Shown: positions 60,756-64,000 of the stretch, one piece after another | Numbering within the stretch: position 1 is the stretch's first letter | Layout of the letters: every line of letters starts with the position of its first letter | DNA from: Dokdonella fugitiva | Lineage (GTDB): Bacteria; Pseudomonadota; Gammaproteobacteria; Xanthomonadales; Rhodanobacteraceae | Assembly (NCBI RefSeq): GCF_004342425.1 | Contig: NZ_SLWQ01000002.1 | Location: 1 to 64,000, forward strand | Reading direction: 5' to 3' | DNA: 64,000 nucleotides | Position numbers and translations under genes: made by a program | Notes under the pieces: generated by a model | Seen by the model: the letters and a program-made list of their open reading frames with translations, nothing else | Database searches by the model: none | What the model was told of the DNA's origin: nothing

Positions 60756-61630
60756 TACTGACTCCCTCAATATGCAAAGTTCGAAATACCGATGGTTTGT
60801 GTAGCGATGCGGTCGCACGCGGCGAAACCGTCCCCGGCGCGCTTCCAGCGGGCCGTCGTGGAACGGTCAACGGGTCGGTACGTATTGCCTGCTGCAGCCG
60901 GCCGAGGTCCCCTGCGCCAGCGCGCGTGACGGGGCGTTGCAGGCCCTGCATCCCCTCTCTTGGATGCAGGCTGTCGATCGGCGGGACTGCAGTCCGCATC
61001 GAGGAGATAGCACCCGCGTGCTGTCATGAACCTGACAGCCGGGCCGCGACGATCGGCAACGGCGACGTGCTCGTCGAAAACATCCGCGCGTGCTGCGCTG
61101 CAAATAAAAACGGCGGCCGGTTCGCACCGGCCGCCGTTTCGTTCACCTCCCTGATCGCATCACTCCGCGCGAGCCGCTCGTTGCAACGGCCAAGCCGTGC
61201 GATGCGAGCGCGATGCCACGCGCGGATCCACGATCCCTGGGCGCCCGGCGCGGTGTCCCCACACCGTGCGGGCCTCCCTGTGTCCCACGTCCGCGTCCTT
61301 CGCGATGCCGACCCTCTCCCGACCCGGCATGCGTCCTGCTGCGGAAACCGGCACTGCTCCCCAGACCGGCCCTCGGGTACCGTTCCGCGCGGAGGAGCCA
61401 CGCGGAAGTTGCCAACCTAGCAGCAACGCACTCGCAAGAAAAGCGACCACGGTCGCATAACCCGTTGATGCTACAGGCTTATTTCGGGCGCCTTGTCGCA
61501 ACGCAGCATGTGCCGCTGCATTGCGCACCGCGGCAGCGGCGTCTTGAAACCGATTTCACCTGCGGCACCGCAATAAAACCGCGCGAGCACATCGATCACC
61601 CGCGCGCCGGCGGAAGATCCCTCATGCGCA
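60756..61630. other. 875-bp gene-poor region upstream of the S53 gene
   Basis: It contains the S53 promoter side, a hairpin CCTGCATCC / GGATGCAGG (60945-60970), a hairpin GCTGTCA / TGACAGC (61020-61039) and a leftward terminator (61105-61137). Several overlapping ORFs on both strands have no recognisable product. The leftward terminator implies a minus-strand transcript from 61140-61630, perhaps a small RNA or a 3' extension of the 139-aa gene at 61631. Confidence 0.5.
61105..61137 (-). terminator. Second copy of the terminator hairpin, leftward
   Basis: Stem ACGGCGGCCGGT (61110-61121), loop TCGC, ACCGGCCGCCGT (61126-61137), identical in stem and loop to the S53 terminator, with TTTTTATTT following on the minus strand (61110-61102). 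No recognised leftward gene ends near it; the next on that strand ends at 61631. Confidence 0.8.
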
Positions 61631-62050
61631 TCAACGGCGACTGCGCATCGTCGTGACCTGGCGCGGGCGGCGCCACCACAGGAGCAGGGTCGCCACGAGC
61701 ATCAGCGGCGGGAACCAGTACACGGTCTTGAGCCAGCGATGCTGGACGTTCCAGGTCGTGTTGAAGATGAGGTCCATCGCCACGGTGGAATCGGCGCGGA
61801 TGCGCGGGAAGCCTTCGCTCAGTGCGGCCGTCAGGCGCGATTCGCCGAAGGCCTGCAGCGCGGGCATCGAGCCGTCCAGTGCCCGTCCCAGCAGGATGTA
61901 GGTCGCGGCGAGCGGCGCCTCGCGGTTGGCCGAGCCGACGATGTCGTCGCCGACGTCGGGAACCAGCGGCGCGGCGCCCCAGACGACGATGTCGTAGAGC
62001 AGGAAGAACACGAACAGGACGAGGGCGATCACGTGCAGGTTGCGTTTCAT
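61631..62050 (-). CDS. Hypothetical two-TM membrane protein, 139 aa
   Basis: Not recognised. N-terminal helix (about 4-25, LHVIALVLFVFFLLYDIVVWG) and C-terminal helix (about 113-130, FPPLMLVATLLLWW) flank a central, probably periplasmic part of about 85 residues with LLGRALDGSMPALQAFGESRLTAAL. A basic tail RRPRQVTTMRSRR faces the cytoplasm. ATG 62050 is the start, as the longer frame adds only a few odd residues. It lies after sufT on the same strand, 76 bp away. Confidence 0.75.
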   Translation of the reverse strand: MKRNLHVIALVLFVFFLLYDIVVWGAAPLVPDVGDDIVGSANREAPLAATYILLGRALDGSMPALQAFGESRLTAALSEGFPRIRADSTVAMDLIFNTTWNVQHRWLKTVYWFPPLMLVATLLLWWRRPRQVTTMRSRR

Positions 62051-62100
62051 CGCGGGCGCGCCGGTCAGGGGACGCCCCATCCTAAAACGAAACGCACGAC

Positions 62101-62116
62101 GGCGCGCAAGCGCGCC
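62101..62116 (-). terminator. Weak hairpin after sufT
   Basis: GGCGCGC (62101-62107), AA, GCGCGCC (62110-62116): 7-bp stem 10 nt past the sufT stop. A T-containing run (TTTCGTTTT) lies about 8-17 nt beyond the stem on the minus strand, so terminator function is possible but weak. Confidence 0.35.
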
Positions 62117-62126
62117 GCCTGCCGCC

Positions 62127-62681
62127 CTAGAGCATGCCGGTTTCGAGGCGCGCCGCCTCGGACATCATCGATTGCGTCCAAGGCGGATCGAACACGAGGT
62201 CGACGTCGGCCTCCGCGATGGTGGGAATCATTTCGAGCTTGGTGCGCACGTCGTCGACGAGGATCTCGCCCATGCCGCAGCCGGGCGCGGTGAGCGTCAT
62301 GCGCACGCTGACCTTGCGCCGCCCGTCGTCGAGGCGTTCGAGGTCGCAGTCGTAGACGAGGCCGAGCTCGACGATGTTGATCGGTATTTCCGGGTCGAAA
62401 CAGGTGCGCAGCTGCTGCCAGACGAGCTTCTCGACCTCGGCGTCGTCGGCGCCTTCGGCGAGTTCCAGCGCGGCCGGCGCCTCCTTGCCGAGCGCGTCCG
62501 CATCCGCGCCGCGGATGCGGAACAGGTTGCCGTCGACGTACACGGTGAAACTGCCACCGAGCGCCTGCGTGATGTAACCGACCTGCCCGGCGGGCAACGT
62601 CACCTCGTCGCCCTGCGGCACCATCACGGCGGCGCAGTCGCGCTCGAAACGAACCGGTTCGGAAGTCTGGCTGTAACCCAT
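62127..62681 (-). CDS. sufT: Fe-S cluster assembly protein SufT (DUF59)
   Basis: Accessory factor for iron-sulfur cluster maturation. 184 residues. An N-terminal part (about 1-80) with GYITQALGGSFTVYVDGNLFRIRG precedes a C-terminal MIP18/DUF59 domain: TCFDPEIPINIVELGLVYDC and VRMTLTAPGCGMGEILVDDV, with the conserved Cys in APGCGMG. ATG 62681 is used since it opens on the known N-terminal region. No suf operon adjoins, so it is a stand-alone gene here. Confidence 0.93.
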   Translation of the reverse strand: MGYSQTSEPVRFERDCAAVMVPQGDEVTLPAGQVGYITQALGGSFTVYVDGNLFRIRGADADALGKEAPAALELAEGADDAEVEKLVWQQLRTCFDPEIPINIVELGLVYDCDLERLDDGRRKVSVRMTLTAPGCGMGEILVDDVRTKLEMIPTIAEADVDLVFDPPWTQSMMSEAARLETGML

Positions 62682-62786
62682 TGCGGCGGATCGGTGGCCC
62701 TGGCGGAACTGCACATTATGCCGTCTCGGGGGCGGCCTCGTGCGTTGCGATATCGGGGCTGCGATCCGTGCGTTCAACCGCCGGCC

Positions 62787-64000
62787 TCAGCGCGACGGGG
62801 CGAGGCCGGTCTCCTGCAGGCATTTGCCGAACAGCTTCATCGCGGCCTCGATGTCGGCCGGCGGCAGGCCGGCGTAGCCGAGCACGAGGCCCGGGCGCGG
62901 CGGCTGCTTGAGGCAGTACGGCGTGATCGTGTAGAGGCCGAGGCCGCGCGTGCGCGCGTGCGCGACGAGGCGCTCGCAGTCGGCGTGGCTCGCGCGCGTG
63001 AGCCACGCGGTGAGGTGCATGCCAGCATTGGAATCGACCACTTCGACCGCGTCGCCGGCATGGCGACGCAGGCCGCTCAGCATCGCGCTGCGGCGCGCGC
63101 GCAGCGCGACCGCGGCGCGACGCAGGTGCCGCTCGAAGCCGCCGTCGGCCATGAAGCGGGCCAGCGTCGCCTGTTCGAGCGCGTTGCAGCCGCGATCCTC
63201 GAGCCACTTCGTCGCCGAGAACGCTTCGCGCAGCGACGCGGGCACCACCATGTAACCGAGGCGCAGCGCCGGGAACAGCGCCTTGGAGAAGCTGCCGATG
63301 TAGATCACGCGGCCGTCGCGGTCGAGCGATTTCAGCGCCGCGAGCGGGCGCCCGCCGTAGCGGAACTCGCCGTCGTAGTCGTCCTCGATGAGCCAGGCAT
63401 GGCGCTCGGTCGCCCAGTCGAGCAGGTCGACGCGACGCGACAGCGGCAGCAGCGCGCCGGTCGGGAACTGGTGCGAAGGCGTCACCACCGCGAGTCGCGC
63501 GCTCGACGGCAATGCAGCCGGCACGAGACCCTCGTTGTCGACGCGGCAACCACGTGCATGCGCACCGAACGCGGCGAACACCTGGCGCGCACCGCGATAG
63601 TGCGGATCCTCGAGCACGACCGTGTCGCCGGCTTCGAGCAGCACGCGCGCGGCGAGCGCGAAGGCCTGCTGCGTGCCGGACACGATGACGACGTCCTCCG
63701 GCGCGGCGGGCACGCCGCGGCGTCGCGCGAGGTAATCGCAGATCTGTTCGCGCAAGGCGAGCAGTCCCTGCGCATCCGGATAGTCGAACTCGACGTGCTC
63801 CGCCGCGCGGCTCACTTCGCGGCGCCAGACGCTGCCGAGCAACGGATTGGCCAGCGGCAGGCCGTACTGCAGGTCGTAGCGCAGGTCGCTGTGCTGGTGG
63901 CCGGGGATGCGCCGGCCGTCGGTGTTGGCGAGCGCGCGCCGCGCGAAGCTCGACAGCGGCGCGACGAGCGTATTCGCGCTGCGCTTCTGCGGGGTCGCAC
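62787..64000 (-). CDS. MocR/PdxR-type aminotransferase-like regulator (partial, N-terminus beyond right edge)
   Basis: Fold type I PLP-dependent domain of a MocR-family regulator; the winged-helix GntR part should lie past position 64000. The visible frame opens with a linker leading to RYDLQYGLPLANPLLGSVWRREV. YPDAQGLLALREQICDYLARRRGV is the MocR N-terminal lobe, IEDDYDGEFRYGGRPL carries the PLP-contacting Asp-Tyr, and the PLP lysine is in YIGSFSKALFPALRLGYMV. It ends at 62787 with a normal C-terminus. A standalone aminotransferase is the less likely alternative. Confidence 0.9.
   Translation of the reverse strand, partial: ATPQKRSANTLVAPLSSFARRALANTDGRRIPGHQHSDLRYDLQYGLPLANPLLGSVWRREVSRAAEHVEFDYPDAQGLLALREQICDYLARRRGVPAAPEDVVIVSGTQQAFALAARVLLEAGDTVVLEDPHYRGARQVFAAFGAHARGCRVDNEGLVPAALPSSARLAVVTPSHQFPTGALLPLSRRVDLLDWATERHAWLIEDDYDGEFRYGGRPLAALKSLDRDGRVIYIGSFSKALFPALRLGYMVVPASLREAFSATKWLEDRGCNALEQATLARFMADGGFERHLRRAAVALRARRSAMLSGLRRHAGDAVEVVDSNAGMHLTAWLTRASHADCERLVAHARTRGLGLYTITPYCLKQPPRPGLVLGYAGLPPADIEAAMKLFGKCLQETGLAPSR

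Noticed and set aside
61160-61528. 122-codon minus-strand ORF with a hydrophobic start
   Set aside because: After a short hydrophobic stretch the translation is Arg-rich and pattern-free; two other frames overlap it equally. Kept only as part of the gene-poor region.

Overview
The window is a 64 kb stretch of a high-GC (about 70 %) gammaproteobacterial chromosome. The block pyrG-kdsA-(84 aa)-eno-ftsB-ispD-ispF-truD ... surE-pcm-(DedA/YqaA-like)-nlpD-rpoS is the order typical of Xanthomonadales (Lysobacterales). Several secreted proteins carry a D-x-I-F-x-x-G-F-type terminal motif, which I associate with Rhodanobacteraceae such as Dokdonella. Order is a confident call; family or genus is not. 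No rRNA, tRNA or CRISPR array was seen.

Layout. 1-1.4 kb: a truncated IS3-family element, an AT-richer stretch with an imperfect palindrome, and a small XRE regulator/membrane-protein pair, probably an accessory patch. 1.4-4.9 kb: ftsH and rlmE leftward, divergent from yhbY and an Xcc1710/Mth938-like gene. 5.0-9.1 kb: a three-gene metal-uptake-like module (His/Cys-rich DUF2946 protein, TonB-dependent receptor, PepSY membrane protein). 9.1-12.2 kb: VOC protein, a small hypothetical, and a 690-aa secreted protein. 12.2-24.8 kb: the housekeeping block, interrupted between ispF and ispD by a large G/C-rich heptamer repeat field that also supplies the C-terminal tail of IspD. 25-28.3 kb: two secreted beta-helix proteins. 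28.3-34.8 kb: DHA2-type MFS exporter, parE, a serine hydrolase immediately behind parE in the same frame, and a DUF885 metallopeptidase-like protein. 35.2-43.5 kb: SnoaL-like and membrane proteins, a membrane-bound EAL protein, a DAO-type oxidoreductase with EF-hand partners, a gene remnant, and a phosphotransacylase/acetate kinase pair. 43.6-49.8 kb: envelope and EF-hand proteins, amidohydrolase, thiolase and another beta-helix protein. 50.2-55.8 kb: a leftward unit of a Pycsar-effector-like (DUF5706) membrane protein, a 1372-aa membrane protein of unknown function, and prmC. 55.9-64 kb: AidB-like acyl-CoA dehydrogenase, a one-domain asparaginase, an S53 peptidase with PKD and two PPC domains, a small membrane protein, sufT, and a truncated MocR/PdxR regulator at the right edge.

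How genes work together. The central block supplies essential functions: isoprenoid precursors (ispD, ispF), KDO for LPS (kdsA), CTP (pyrG), glycolysis (eno), division (ftsB, nlpD), protein repair (pcm), RNA modification (truD) and the stationary-phase sigma factor (rpoS). Many pairs overlap by 1-11 nt, so translational coupling is likely.

Most unusual observations: (i) four secreted or beta-helix proteins plus one gene remnant share a short D-x-I-F-x-x-G-[FY] motif, at the extreme C-terminus in four of the five; (ii) heptamer repeats have entered the 3' end of ispD; (iii) a Pycsar-effector-like protein lies next to a giant, apparently internally duplicated membrane protein with no cyclase visible; (iv) the parE/serine-hydrolase same-frame junction.
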